Shown piece after piece: positions 1 through 10,612 of a DNA stretch of 48,183 nt. The notes under the pieces are model-generated. The model did not search any database. It was given only the letters and a program-made list of their open reading frames with translations, and was not told the origin of the DNA. The stretch comes from Cymbomonas tetramitiformis (Eukaryota; Chlorophyta; Pyramimonadophyceae; Pyramimonadales; Pyramimonadaceae): positions 1-48,183 of the forward strand of contig LGRX02025884.1 of the NCBI GenBank assembly GCA_001247695.2, given 5' to 3'. The translations under genes and the position numbers were made by a program. Each line of letters starts with the position of its first letter. Within the stretch, counting starts at the first letter, position 1.

Positions 1-860
1 TTGTGTGGTGCCCTGTGAGTTTTGAGTTGCACAAACATGACTCTGCTCTGCTCTGGATATAGTAAGAAGTATGAGAAACAGGCCGCTCGGTCCCGTGTTT
101 GGTGCGTGTTGTAAGCAGCTTGCCTCTCGGTTTTGTGTACCGCCCTATAAGTTGTGAGTTACACAAGCATAACTCTGCTCTGTTCTGTGTATGGTAAGAA
201 GTATGAACAGCAGGCCGCTCGGTCCCGTGTTTAGTACATGGTATAAGCAGCTTGCCTCTCGGCTTTGTGTGGTGCCCTGTGAGTTGTGAGTTGCTCAAAC
301 ACAACTCTGCTCTGTTCTGTGTATGGTGAAAAGTATGAGCAGCAAACCTTTCGATCCCGTGTTTGGTGCATGGTATGAGCAGCTTGCCTCTCGGCTTTGT
401 GTGGTGCCCTGTGAGTTGTGAGTTGCACAAGCATAACTCTGCTCTGTTCTGTGTATGGTAAGAGGTATGAGCGGCAGGCCGTTCGGTTCCGTGTTTGGTA
501 CATGGTATAAGCAGCTTGCCTCTCGGCTTTGTGTGGTGTCCTGTGAGTTGTGAGTTGCACATGCATAACTCTGCTCTGTTCTGTGTATGGTAATTAGTAC
601 AGGCATCAGGCCGCTCGTTCCCGTGTTTAGTACATGAAATTAGCAGCTTGCCTCTCGGCTTTGTGCAGTGCCTTGTGAGTTGTGAGTTGCAAAAGCATAA
701 CTCTGCTCTGTTCTGTGTATGGTAAGAAGTATGAGCGACGGGCCGTTCGGCCCCGTGTTTGGTAAATGGTATAAGCAGCTTGCCTCTCGGCTTTGTGTGG
801 TGCCCTGTAAGTTGTGTGTTGCACAAGCACAAATCTGCTCTACTCTGCAGGTACTGGGTA
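1..860. repeat. 132-bp satellite array A
   Basis: About six and a half tandem copies with a strict 132-bp period. The anchor GCAGCTTGCC recurs at 115, 247, 379, 511, 643 and 775. Copies differ by scattered substitutions and no indels are seen. Because 132 is a multiple of three, two minus-strand frames stay open through several units and give 44-residue protein repeats. I see no start context or domain and do not regard these as genes. The array runs off the left edge. Confidence 0.95.
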
Positions 861-891
861 CAGACAGCCCTTAAGCCCTGTGTCCAGTGAG

Positions 892-1440
892 TTTGTGACC
901 ACCGTTCTCTTATGAACTTATGGGAAGCAGACAGCAGCAGTGTACCAATGCTACAAGCAGACTTATTTTTAGAGAAGGTTGGAAGGCTGCCAGTTGTCGA
1001 TTCAATTCTGTTGCCCTCCGGTAGTTGTGACCGCCGTTCACTTGGAGGCTCGTGGGGAACAGTCCACACCGGTGTGCCAATGCCACTAGTGAGTTTATTC
1101 CTTGGGTCAGCAAGTAAACAGCAAGGTGTCGATTCGGTTCTGAGGCATACCAGTGCTTGTGACCACCGTTCACTTTTGAACTTGTAAGAAGCATACAGCT
1201 CTGTACCAATGTCACAAGTGGGCTTGTTTCTCAAGACGGTGTGTAGAAAGCAAGATGTCGTTTTAAAACTAGAGTACACCTGGGGTTGTGACCACCGTTC
1301 ACTTGGGGGCTTGTGAAAAACAAGCAACAACGGTGCACCAATGACGCTAGCAAGCTTGTTTTTAAACTCAGTAGATGGACTGCTGAGTGTCGGTTCAATT
1401 TTGAAGCATACCAGTAGTTGTGCCAGCCGTTCACAAAGGA
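892..1440. repeat. 132-bp satellite array B (different sequence)
   Basis: Four to five degenerate copies. The anchor TGTGACC (or close variants) recurs at 894, 1026, 1158, 1287 and 1419, so the period is 132, 132, 129 and 132 bp. The unit sequence is not visibly homologous to array A although the period is the same. Copies are more diverged than in array A. No gene is recognised. Confidence 0.85.
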
Positions 1441-1812
1441 GCTTGTGTGAGGTATGTGAGTGCTGCAACCGTAACGGAATGTCCGAGGCTGTAGCTTTGT
1501 GGTGTGAATTCTGCTTAATTTCAGCTTGCTTCTGACTTTCTATCATAGCCTCACTCTCTTTTGTTCTTTTCCTATTGAGATCGAGGTAGCTTATACACAA
1601 CGGGTCAGGTCTTTGGGGTGAGATTATTAGAGAGAAGTAAGAACCTCTTCTTCTTCGGCTTGATCTTCTGCTTCGTCCTCCCCCGCCAGTTCCACCTCCT
1701 GTTTCACCCGATCGCAAACAAACAGCTGTTCGCCCCTTTTGTTCCCGTGGCTTTTTACCAGTGTAAGCTTCGTGTTTCGCGTGTGTCTGATTAGGCCAGG
1801 ATGCGTATTTCA
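1441..1812. other. no recognisable feature
   Basis: AT/GC-mixed sequence without a convincing ORF, RNA gene or repeat. Its last bases resemble the end of the 288-bp unit that follows, so a decayed further copy may lie here. Confidence 0.4.
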
Positions 1813-2388
1813 GTTTTCCCCGCTCTGTTATTTCCGATCGTGAAAACAAGACTTCCCTGAGCGTCAGTTCGCAGTGTCGCTTAAGTTGTAATGTCAGGTG
1901 CTTGGTGCGCTTTAATGTCTTGCTACTTGTACTCTCTTGCTCCTTTGATTCTGTATTCTTTCTCTCCTTACTACTTAATGCTCCTGTGATGTCTGTCCCA
2001 CTCCGAGACCGGTTTCTGGTGAACGTAAGTAAATCGTTTCTGTTAGCCTTGAGTTCCGTTCTAGCCGTGGTGCACCCGAGATGCTGTGCGTTAAGCGTCT
2101 GTTTTCCCTGCTCTGTTATTTCCGATCGTGAAACCAAGACTTCCCTGAGAGTCAGTCCGCGGTATCGCTTGCGTTGTAATGTCGTGTGCTTTCTGCGATT
2201 TAATGTCTTGCGACCTGTACTCTCTTGCTCCTTTAATTCTGTACTCTTTCTCTCCTTTCTATTTAATGCTACAGTAATGTCTGTCCCAGTCCGAGATTCG
2301 TTTCTGATGAAAGTGAGTAGATCTTTTCCGTTAGCCTTGAGTTCCAAACTGACCGTGGTGCACCCGAGATGCTGTGCGTTTATCGTCA
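1813..2388. repeat. 288-bp tandem duplication
   Basis: Two head-to-tail copies, 1,813-2,100 and 2,101-2,388, share long stretches such as CTGTTATTTCCGATCGTG and GTGCACCCGAGATGCTGTGCG. The period is 96 codons and keeps one plus-strand frame open. The predicted peptide is low-complexity, and I do not call it a gene. Confidence 0.85.
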
Positions 2389-2613
2389 GTTTTCCGCTTT
2401 CTCTTTTGATGTTCTTTGTTGGTCTTTGAGACTGCTGCTGGTCGGACTCACCTGGACCCACGCGAAGTTCTCGTAATGCTTCACGTAGTAGCGCTCCCTC
2501 GCCAGGAGTTCCAGGAGCGCGACATAGTGTTTCGTGCCCACCCCTGTCGTTCCACCAGATTCCCGTGGGCGTTTCGGGGGATGAAGTTTTAGTTTCCAAA
2601 GCAGGTGTAACAA
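2386..2613 (-). CDS. small ORF, function unknown
   Basis: An open frame of about 75 codons with no ATG near its beginning; the frame can only be opened with TTG at 2,613 or as a later exon. The C-terminal half is basic and rich in Tyr, Glu and Lys, ending in a hydrophilic tail. It lies just downstream of the 124-residue ORF on the same strand and may be its second exon or a broken continuation. I recognise no family. It could equally be a chance frame. Confidence 0.3.
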   Translation of the reverse strand: MLHLLWKLKLHPPKRPRESGGTTGVGTKHYVALLELLARERYYVKHYENFAWVQVSPTSSSLKDQQRTSKEKAEN

Positions 2614-2661
2614 GAAAAACCAGTAAAATCTTAAAAAGCAGACTGAGCTTCGCTATCCCGC

Positions 2662-3036
2662 CTATTTCTTCGGTCTTTTACTCAGTACACCCTCTCTTTG
2701 TATCATACCTTGATCTTCGAGCGTTGCCAGGTATTCCTCTGCTTGGCGATCGTCCCCGTATTTAAAACCGATCTTTCCACCGGCCCACACGCCGTATGAG
2801 AATCCCTTTGTAGCAACCCACGTCAGGTACTCATACGCGGTTTCGTTCGTCGTGATCTCAGCGAACGAAAGCGAGCTATCGCTCTCTTCGTTTATCTTTT
2901 CCAGCAGGCTCTCGAAGAAGAGCTCGTACTGGCCTCTCAAGTGCTGGTCTATGTAATCCTCTGCCAGCGCGCTCTCGATTTTGGCCGCCAACTCTTTGGT
3001 GCTTATCCAATCCGCGTGGGTTATAGGTTCGGCCAT
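2662..3036 (-). CDS. hypothetical protein, 124 aa
   Basis: Complete ATG-to-stop frame with non-repetitive, soluble-looking composition: an acidic helical N-terminal half (many Glu/Ala/Leu), then an aromatic segment around residues 70-92 (YEYLTWVATKGFSYGVWAGG), and a basic C-terminus (SKRPKK). I recognise no family. Its upstream (higher-coordinate) flank is AT-rich and holds four perfect stem-loops, unlike the host sequence further right, so this gene may sit on an inserted viral or organellar segment. That origin is inference. The start is the first ATG in frame. Confidence 0.55.
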   Translation of the reverse strand: MAEPITHADWISTKELAAKIESALAEDYIDQHLRGQYELFFESLLEKINEESDSSLSFAEITTNETAYEYLTWVATKGFSYGVWAGGKIGFKYGDDRQAEEYLATLEDQGMIQREGVLSKRPKK

Positions 3037-3126
3037 ATCTGTTTCAAGGAGGCGGACAAAGGAATTAGCACCTTTATTTTTTCGTTAGTTTGCTCTTGTT
3101 TTTATGTGTGACTAGCGCTGCCTTCC

Positions 3127-3338
3127 AAGCACCCCAAAGGGGTGCTTTTCCAGCAGTGCTTTTAAGCTGTTATTCAATTATTTTTCGCCTTCACTGCCTG
3201 CGGCTTTCGCCGCAGGCTAACAGGGTGCATATCACAACAGCAAACCGGAAAAGTTCGAGTAAAATACCTCAAAGGTATCCTCTCTACTTTTCTTCTACGA
3301 AAAAATATCAACAAAAAGTGTAAACCCTAAGCGGGTTT
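3127..3338. other. cluster of four perfect stem-loops
   Basis: Four short hairpins in about 210 bp: 3,127-3,147 (9-bp stem, loop AAA), 3,196-3,217 (9-bp stem GCCTGCGGC, loop TTTC), 3,264-3,278 (6-bp stem) and 3,322-3,338 (6-bp stem AAACCC/GGGTTT). They lie 5' of the 124-aa ORF in AT-rich DNA. Such hairpins act as transcript 3'-end signals in some large DNA viruses and organelles; that role here is only a guess. Confidence 0.7.
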
Positions 3339-3372
3339 CCTCAGGTCAAACTTGGAATTCTGAAAAAAAAAA

Positions 3373-4756
3373 ATCGAGTGTTTAGTAGGCTTTGTTTATG
3401 AAGCGACGGGCATATCATTTTTAATTCCATAATATTATGGAACTTGCTCGCGCAGCCACGATCGCCAACCGTCACTTGAGACCGTACCTACAAGGACCAC
3501 TCCGTCGAATTTATAAATTCGACGGACCCATTTACGTACGACAATCGTACTCTGGTATTCCTTTATTCGATACGACATCCGGAATTATATTCCGAATACG
3601 CAGACGGGTCATCAAGCGTTTATTTTCCCGTACTCAAGGTCATTGCGCCGGTATTGTAACCACGTGCTCGGAGTGCAACGCTTTATCGAAACTCAATACA
3701 ACGATTAACCCACTCGGCTAAGACGACGGGAAATGGTATACGGACATTGCACCGGGGATCGATCCAGCACGGTCGAAGTAATATTTCAACTTATTCCGGC
3801 TAGCTATCCACTCGGCTAATCCACCATGGCGATAAAAAAATCGAGTGTTTAGTAGGCTTTGTTTATGAAGCGACGGGCATATCATTTTTAATTCCATAAT
3901 ATTATGGAACTTGCTCGCGCAGCCACGATCGCCAACCGTCACTTGAGACCGTACCTACAAGGACCACTCCGTCGAATAAATTCGACGGACCCATTTACGT
4001 ACGACAATCGTACTCTGGTATTCCTTTATTCGATACGACATCCGGAATTATATTCCGAATACGCAGACGGTTCATCAAGCGTTTATTTTCCCGTACTCAA
4101 GGTCATTGCGCCGGTATTGTAACCACGTGCTCGGAGTGCAACGCTTTATCGAAACTCAATACAACGATTAACCCACTCGGCTAAGACGACGGGAAATGGT
4201 ATATGGACATTGCACCGGGGATCGATCCAGCACGGTCGAAGTAATATTTCAACTTATTCCGGCTAGCTATCCACTCGGCTAATCCACCATGGCGATGAAA
4301 AATCGAGTGTTTAGTAGGCTTTGTTTATGAAGCGACGGGCATATCATTTTTAATTCCATAATATTATGGAACTTGCTCGCGCAGCCACGATCGCCAACCG
4401 TCACTTGAGACCGTACCTACAAGGACCACTCCATCGAATAAATTCGACGGACCCATTTACGTACGACAATCGTACTCTGGTATTCCTTTATTCGATACGA
4501 CATCCGGAATTATATTCCGAATACGCAGACGGGTCATCAAGCGTTTATTTTCCCGTACTCAAGGTCATTGCGCCGGTATTGTAACCACGTGCTCGGAGTG
4601 CAACGCTTTATCGAAACTCAATACAGCGATTAACCCACTCGGCTAAGACGACGGGAAATGGTATACGGACATTGCACCGGGGATCGATCCAGCACGGTCG
4701 AAGTAATATTTCAACTTATTCCGGCTAGCTATCCACTCGGCTAATCCACCATGGCG
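3373..4756. repeat. three near-identical 462-467-bp tandem units rich in palindromes
   Basis: Copies begin at 3,373, 3,840 and 4,302 (ATCGAGTGTTTAG) and end with ATCCACCATGGCGAT. They differ at only a few bases, so the amplification is recent. Each unit holds an 18-bp perfect palindrome at its AATATT centre (3,425-3,442 in copy 1), a second palindrome centred on AATTTATAAATT (26 bp at 3,501-3,526; shortened to 22 bp in copy 2; one arm mismatched in copy 3), GTACGA-CAA-TCGTAC, and CGGAAT-TAT-ATTCCG. The short plus-strand ORFs starting MELARAAT (3,437; 3,904; 4,366) end at different places and are probably fortuitous. Confidence 0.9.
3750..3825 (-). other. tRNA-like Pol III box pair in each repeat unit
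   Basis: On the minus strand, TAGCCGAGTGG (3,809-3,819) fits the tRNA A box exactly. GGATCGATCC (about 3,756-3,765) fits the B box with one change. They are about 45-55 nt apart, as in a tRNA. A second A-box match lies at about 3,708-3,720. The same pair is present in the other two copies. The acceptor and anticodon arms do not fold properly, so this is not a functional tRNA as read. A tRNA-derived SINE-like origin is possible. Confidence 0.35.
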
Positions 4757-5680
4757 ATGTTGTTCGGTTGTGAGGACTAAACCAGTCTCACAAGGGTGCA
4801 AGTAACACTTACAGGGAATATGGTACTGGGACCATAGGTTGATATCGGAATACTTTGTATACTGTCGGATATTTCTTATTACTTAGGTGAACTTTCACTG
4901 TTTGAAGTTACAAGACACCAGAGGTCAGTGCCAATGTGTAACTAATTCAAAAACTGACATGAGAGCTTGTTCAGCTCTTTAAGTAGTAACATGTCGACTC
5001 GAATTCCCTCAGATCTCATCCGACTTCGACAGTCACAGTGCTCAGTCACTTCATGTTCACATATCTTATGACAGGTCTTGTCATTTGGCCCTTGGGTTGC
5101 AGCTGCCAGTCATACAATGATCTCTGCTCTGAATTGCTGAATAGTCATAGATCTGATGATGTGGCAAGAACTAGGGCTCTCCTGGTTTCCCTCCAGTTCT
5201 GTGTGGCTGTTTGAATATGAAATGGTTCCCCCCATTTCTGGAATGGCTTCCCACCAATTCTCTCAACCTGATCTGCTGTGGTCGTTGCAGATGTTCAAAA
5301 CTCACTTTCGGGTCAGGCATTTCTGTCAGTCATTTCTGTCAGACACTCTCGTCATCTGGTCATATAAATGCCTGTCATTGGTGACTGTCATAGTACCCGT
5401 CACTCGTCATTCTGACACGCCGTCATTCTGTCTCGTGACTTACCCTAGCACACCTTGGGATAGCATCCGTGAGAGGTGGGACCTTGTGGGTACCGATTCG
5501 GGCTGGGGTAGTAGTCGTATGTCATTATAATTTCCACACGCAGTGCAGCGGCCGAGTTTCCATTTCAAATGTGTCATTTGTCGGCTCTGTAGCCGTAGCC
5601 GATTAGAAAACTCGAAAACGCATACCAATACCTGTAGGACAAAACTTACGGGCAACAAACCAGAGGTCAAAGAGTGGAGC
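4757..5680. other. no gene recognised
   Basis: No convincing coding region. The part at about 5,310-5,450 is enriched in short TGTCA/TGACA words, giving a loose microsatellite texture. Nothing else stands out. Confidence 0.4.
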
Positions 5681-5807
5681 CGCCAACTCCGTTGGCGAGC
5701 CCTAAATGCTCCGCTCCCACTAACGTAGATAACCGAAATTATCTACCGTTGATCTGTCCCCTCCTAGGTCGGTGACCCCTCACCGTTAGATAACTTACAG
5801 TTATCTA
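5681..5807. other. second cluster of perfect stem-loops
   Basis: Four hairpins in 127 bp: 5,681-5,697 (CGCCAAC-TCC-GTTGGCG), 5,725-5,746 (8-bp stem GTAGATAA), 5,770-5,785 (CGGTGA-CCCC-TCACCG) and 5,787-5,807 (9-bp stem TAGATAACT, loop TAC). The second and fourth share the GATAA/TTATC core. No ORF is attached to them. Confidence 0.7.
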
Positions 5808-6276
5808 TAAAACGCCTGTGAGTGTCACTGAATGCCACGATTCTTTCTTCGGCACTTGTTATGCCAATTGCAAAATAATGGCCCTTGTCGTGCGAGGCTC
5901 TCGTTCGGCGTGCCATTTCTACGCGAGATATATAGCACATAGATAGTATGCACTGCGTTATAGAAAGGACAGATGCAAAGCCCTCGTATTAATACCCGGT
6001 CCTTCGCATTCTTGCTTACGTTGCTTGTCCCAGCGCATCGCTGAATGTCAAAAGGTCAACCTACGGACATCTTCTAAGGGGATAGCATCACAATGGCGTC
6101 TCTTAAGGTGTCTTTTATTCGAGGCAGTCTCGCAATGAAGTCTTTTGAGATGCGACAAAACACCGACCTTGCCGTAGCGGTTCCCGAAAGCAGGTGATGG
6201 CACAATACACGCCCTGCGCTTGGTGCAGCAGTGATATGTTGCTCATACATCCGCGTGTGAAACAAACAGGAGCCCC
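5808..6276. other. no feature recognised
   Basis: Unique sequence with only short ORFs in all frames. I see no repeat or RNA gene. Confidence 0.4.
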
Positions 6277-6405
6277 ATGAGCACGCACACATGGAAGGTC
6301 CAGAATTCTGAGCTGCCGCGCTTTAACGTGAAGGAGTTCTTCAAAGTGCGGGCCGATCCTCCGCAGCCGCCGTACCCCCGAGTTGTGTTTCTCCCGCCAT
6401 CCTAG
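6277..6405 (+). CDS. possible 42-aa ORF
   Basis: ATG-initiated frame with a hydrophilic beginning and a Pro/Arg-rich end. The length is unremarkable for chance. It is listed because its composition (LPRFNVKEFFKVRADPP) looks more protein-like than its surroundings and because it lies upstream of gene A. No family is recognised. Confidence 0.2.
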   Translation: MSTHTWKVQNSELPRFNVKEFFKVRADPPQPPYPRVVFLPPS

Positions 6406-6554
6406 GACGCGCTAGAGGGAGACAACAGTACCAGTGGTGGATCAAGACCTTAGTTTGTGGTACACGACCTAACTTGTGAATTAGGATACGGTGGTGGGGA
6501 GGGAGGGCGCGCGGTGGGGGGGCGTACACACGAAGCTACTCCCCAAACCGCGTG

Positions 6555-6562
6555 CATAAAAG
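6555..6562 (+). promoter_or_regulatory. TATA-like element
   Basis: CATAAAAG lies about 35 bp upstream of the ATG at 6,592 (frame 6,592-6,681, 29 codons) in otherwise GC-rich DNA. This is the usual distance for a TATA box feeding a short leader. It could mark the 5' end of gene A, but no splice junction connecting the 6,592 frame to the next exon was established. Confidence 0.25.
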
Positions 6563-6968
6563 CGCGCTGAAAGGGACCTATTCTCTTCAGCATGCTTCGT
6601 CGACAAGTACAAAGTTTTATTGTGCCTCGTCTGTCGACGTATTGGGAGGCTCAGACGTTTGAGAAATCTGAGAGCGAATAGGCGTTAGGTGTTTTCAAAT
6701 ATGGTTGACGCGTCCGTCTATTATGCGCCCGCTTGACTGTTTGTTTATGTGATTTTGCTGTCTCCACCTCGAGGTTCCAACATGCTGTCAGCCCGTGCTG
6801 CGCCTTGTGCTCTACTATATCGTACCGCAACCCTGCCTTGTACATGTAACCTGCCTCTTTCTACTGGTTGACGATGGGGTCGAATTGGGTCGACATGCCT
6901 CGCGCCACGCGATGTGTGTGGGTTGTTGAGAAAATTCCTGAGACGTTACGTATGCTCTGGAACCGCAG

Positions 6969-9900
6969 ACATATCTCTACGAGTCCCTCCCCTTCGTTCT
7001 GGCCATTCCAGTTTGTTTTGCGATCGAGAGAAGTCTTCCCTATCTCCAACAAAGGAGACACGTATTTTGCAGGTATGTCCGCACCGCGCGCTGCATGTGT
7101 TTACGTATCGTGGGGCGCTGCTGTCCTGAAACGAAAGGTCCGTCCCGCCAAGCCTTCACCTAATCTTTGAAGCCGCTTTTTCATCCTCGCTTTGAGCTGT
7201 CATTAATCCTTCCTCACTACCTGTTGAAGGGCTCACGAAATGGAGGAGTGTGCAGGGGCTTTGATAACACCGCCACGTTTATTCTTGGAGCAATACACGC
7301 GGCACAATGGCTGGTGTTTTCCACTATGTTTTACTGGCTTTTAACGGACCAGTTGCAAGGCCTCGAAATGGGCAAGTGCCTCATCAGCGTGATGTTTGCA
7401 CAAGGGAGGGTTTTCAATATCGCAGCAAAGGTATGTGCGAACTCTCCTTCTTGTAAATGAGCGTGTCTTATATGGGGCAACCATAGTTTTTGTTTATTGA
7501 CTGCTCAATTACTGAAGTGCCCTTTGTACAAGGAAGCAAACTTTAATGTTCTTAGTAGTTGGCGCCCTGTGTGACGCGTTCTGAACTGCATTCTTCATGT
7601 TTTCTCTGCCACACATACCATGCTTTTGTGGCTGCTTTCTTGTAGCAGTTGCTGTACAGCTGATTTCGCGCCTTGAAATGTTAAAAGATGGTTTTGTTTA
7701 AAGCTTCTTGATGTTGCAATACTCTCTTGTTTACAGGTGCAAGCAAGAACCGAGATGAAATCAGTTCTGATTCTTTAAATTTTCCGGTCATGCTTTAGCA
7801 AAATTCAAAGGCTAGGTTAGGATCCACCTCAAACAGCTAGAACAAGAAAATGGATGCACCTTTGCTCGTGCACGTGGCTGACACAGTTTTATGCGGGAAC
7901 AGTATGCCTACACGGACAAGACTGAACTCGAAAGATTTTACGTGTTCAAAGCGATCTCCCAAAAGTGCCTTGCTGATAATATCATGATCGTGATTTGGTA
8001 TAAACCTTTGGAGCACGCTTTCGTAATGCGGAACCTAGCAAATCAGGTGTTGCCTCGAAACCCCTACTGCACTCACAACCTACAGACCCACATGAATGTT
8101 TGATGCGATAAATGCTTTTCTGTTGTTCTGGGACGTGAGTGGTGTGTGTACTCACTATGGTTGTCTCATTTGAGGCAGGCTTTGGAGTTTTCAGACGTGT
8201 CACTCGCTTCGTTCAACTTCACCATCAAGGACCCTGGTGCGCAGGACCTGGCCTCCGTGCGGCCTCTTGAGCTCATAAACCGTGCAACCATAGACACAGG
8301 TTATAAACGGAGTCTAGTTGACGAGGACAACCGTGGACAAAGGCTACAAACGGACTCTGATTGAAAAGGGCAACCATAGATACAGGCTATAAACGGCGTC
8401 CAATTGACAAGGGCGACCGTAGACACAGGCTATAAACGGAGTCTAATTGACAAGGGCATCCGTAGACACCGGTTATAAATGGAGTCTAATTGACAAGGGC
8501 ATCCGTGGACACCGGTTACAAATGGAGTCTAATTGACAAGGGCATCCGTAGACACCGGTTATAAATGGAGTCTACTTGACAAGGGCAATAGTAGACACCA
8601 GTGATAAGCGGAGTCTAATTGGCAAGGGCAACCATAGACACAGGCTATAAACGGAGTCGAATTGACAAGGGCAACCACAAACTTAGGGTTTAGGTCTACG
8701 GTTTTAGGGTTTCAGGCTGTTGGGCGGTTTGAGGTGTGGTACCAGATGCCGCGGATTTTCTCAGACACATCTCGAGGGCCGAAGCTGCGAAGGATGGTTC
8801 CATTGTCAGCATTGCCACCCCCCGCAGTGCGCGGGCGCCGCTAATAGCCATGTCAGATGACATCAGGGCTTCTTCGGTACCTGTGCCAGACATTTTTTGG
8901 ATGGTAATCAAGCAGGAAATGTGTAAACCTCTGAACGAAGTGCTTGGCGATTCCTTGATTCGATTCACAACAATCTGCACAATCTTGCAGGTGAGTGGTT
9001 GTCCTGCTGCACCCGCATGCTGTAAAGCCGTGTTCTGTTGGTTGTCACCTACGACACCTACGAGTAGTGCTCGTCGACACATTGGACCTTGAAGGGGAAT
9101 GTACGAATGCAGAACCTATGCCGTAAGCTCCAGCAAGGAACAGCCGCGCATACGGCGTTGCAACCAAAGAACACAGGCGTTTTAGATGAGCATCAGAGCG
9201 ATTTGTGATTTCAGTCGATCATCAGAGCAATGTTTGATATAAAATCCGTTTTTGTACAAGTTTGAAGCCACATGACTGGCACTGAAGAGATGACTGGTAG
9301 ATTTTGGGAGGAGTGGGCAGGCGATAATCCCGCTGGCTGCAAAGTACGTGATGATTGGGCGAATCGTCGAAAGCAGTTCCAGACCCCAAATCGCCGCAGA
9401 AGTTGCTCTCATACTTTTCAATTTTAGTACGAGCTGCCCTCAACAAGTTGGCATCACCTTTGCATGCGTGTATGTCATGGCATCCGTCACAGAGTTTAAT
9501 GTTATTGTGCATGTACACATGTCGAGGGGGGTCTTATTATAAACTTCATAAAGCATCCCTAGCTTGCGGGCCGCTATGTGAGGTGTGCGCGTGCTTGCCA
9601 CTCAACGAATCTCAATTGCACGTTGGGAGCGCGAGTTCGCAAGCAGCCTACCTTTTGGTGGCCACACTTCGTGAAAGCAACTCAGGCGGTGTCCGTGTGG
9701 TTGTGACATGACTTGGATTGGGGTCATGCGCTGGTGGCAGATTACCACTTCCAAAACATTGCCTGGATCCTCATCGCTCTCGCCAATTTCAAACGCCTTC
9801 GCCACTCTGCAGTGTTGCTCGATGACCTAGCTCGTCATCCTGGAGTTCCGGCTTCTCGATTAGCTTCTGAGCACCCTCCAAACTCCGGTGAAGCCTAAAG

Positions 9901-10416
9901 CTTGCATCCACCATCGAGCTACGTGTCCATATTTGTGACTAGTACGAGGTTTCCACCAACAACCTTGTGGAACTTGTGTCGATGAGTGTGCCCACATGCC
10001 AGCCAGCTTGAACTGCATGTGAAGAACTCTGGCCATCTGTGTGGCCATGCGGCTAACCGACGTTAGTTTACCCGCTCTCTCTCCCTTTGAATGCTGTCAG
10101 GGCCTGCAGCGAACGCTGATCAAAGCGAGGACGCAGAATGTGTGAGTGCTCACGCACTCGAATCGCCAGAACCCATTTCCGAAACCGTGGACACCGAGGA
10201 TCGCGCAGGGCATGCGCTGCCAAACTCTCAGATGGTGTATATCGACCTCCGCTACCCGGAAAACATCTATGCTTGGACGAAGCTTCACGTCGCTCTGCGC
10301 AACTTCGCCCCACAATTCCAAAGGCGTATGAACTTGTTTATTGGCATGTACCTATTCATGTCCTGGGGCATGGCCAGCCTCCCTGGAGCGATGTACATGC
10401 TGCACTATGGCCATGG
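6969..10416 (+). CDS. gene A, candidate multipass membrane protein (5' and middle exons)
   Basis: Exons are inferred from AG/GT borders, phase and protein texture. 6,969-7,072 holds a hydrophobic segment (SLPFVLAIPVCFAIE) and joins in phase 2 to 7,256-7,430, which holds two more (ILGAIHAAQWLVFSTMFYWL and a C-terminal one) and ends before GTATGT. 7,887-8,046 joins in phase 0 to 8,179-8,299. That exon joins in phase 1 to 8,746-8,990, which ends at CAG|GTGAGT. 10,101-10,416 holds VYIDLRYPENIYAW followed by a membrane helix (MNLFIGMYLFMSWGMASLPG). The 7,430-7,887 and 8,990-10,101 joins are not resolved, and an exon may be missing in each. I recall similar DLRxPxN-aW motifs in uncharacterised protist membrane proteins but know no function. 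These exons may continue in the set at 20,166-20,796. Confidence 0.5.
8283..8690. repeat. 43-bp minisatellite inside a gene A intron
   Basis: Eight to ten copies. GACAAGGGC starts at 8,406, 8,449 and 8,492, giving a 43-bp period; outer copies are more diverged. The first unit overlaps the proposed exon end at 8,299, so most units carry a copy of the sequence around the 5' splice site (ACACAGGTTATAAAC and variants). The array ends at telomere-like TTAGGG words (8,690-8,725), too few and too irregular to be a telomeric tract. Confidence 0.85.
8991..10100. other. unresolved intronic or intergenic stretch
   Basis: This follows a strong 5' splice site. A frame at 9,738-9,898 reads FQNIAWILIALANF, resembling the helical repeats of OPR/RAP-domain organelle proteins, but its phase does not match the upstream exon and no partner exon was found. 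Otherwise nothing is recognised. Confidence 0.3.
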
Positions 10417-10612
10417 GTTTGCGTGGTGCGCACACCTCTCTGTACCAATGCTGCCGCCTACCCATCTCCCGCAGTGTACTCGCCACGTCGTGACGAGACC
10501 CGCGATCCTCTCCACGAGTCCTTCTGACATTCTTCAAACGTCACCCCGGCCTCACTGCCCCTGGCCTCACTCTGGAAGGCGGCGTTTGCGCCCGACTGCC
10601 TCTCACGCCGCA

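Noticed and set aside
231..830. Overlapping minus-strand ORFs of 67-111 codons
   Set aside because: They are frames kept open by the 132-bp period of the satellite, with no start context and the same repeat in two frames.
3750..3825. Functional tRNA gene
   Set aside because: A and B boxes fit, but acceptor and anticodon stems do not pair. Kept only as tRNA-like.
3437..4584. MELARAAT... ORFs in the three repeat units as genes
   Set aside because: Lengths and C-termini differ with small indels between copies and the frames overlap palindromes. No sign of coding constraint.
8690..8725. Possible telomere tract (TTTAGGG)
   Set aside because: Only two or three irregular words, so not a telomeric array; similar AGGGTTT words are also in the LTRs.
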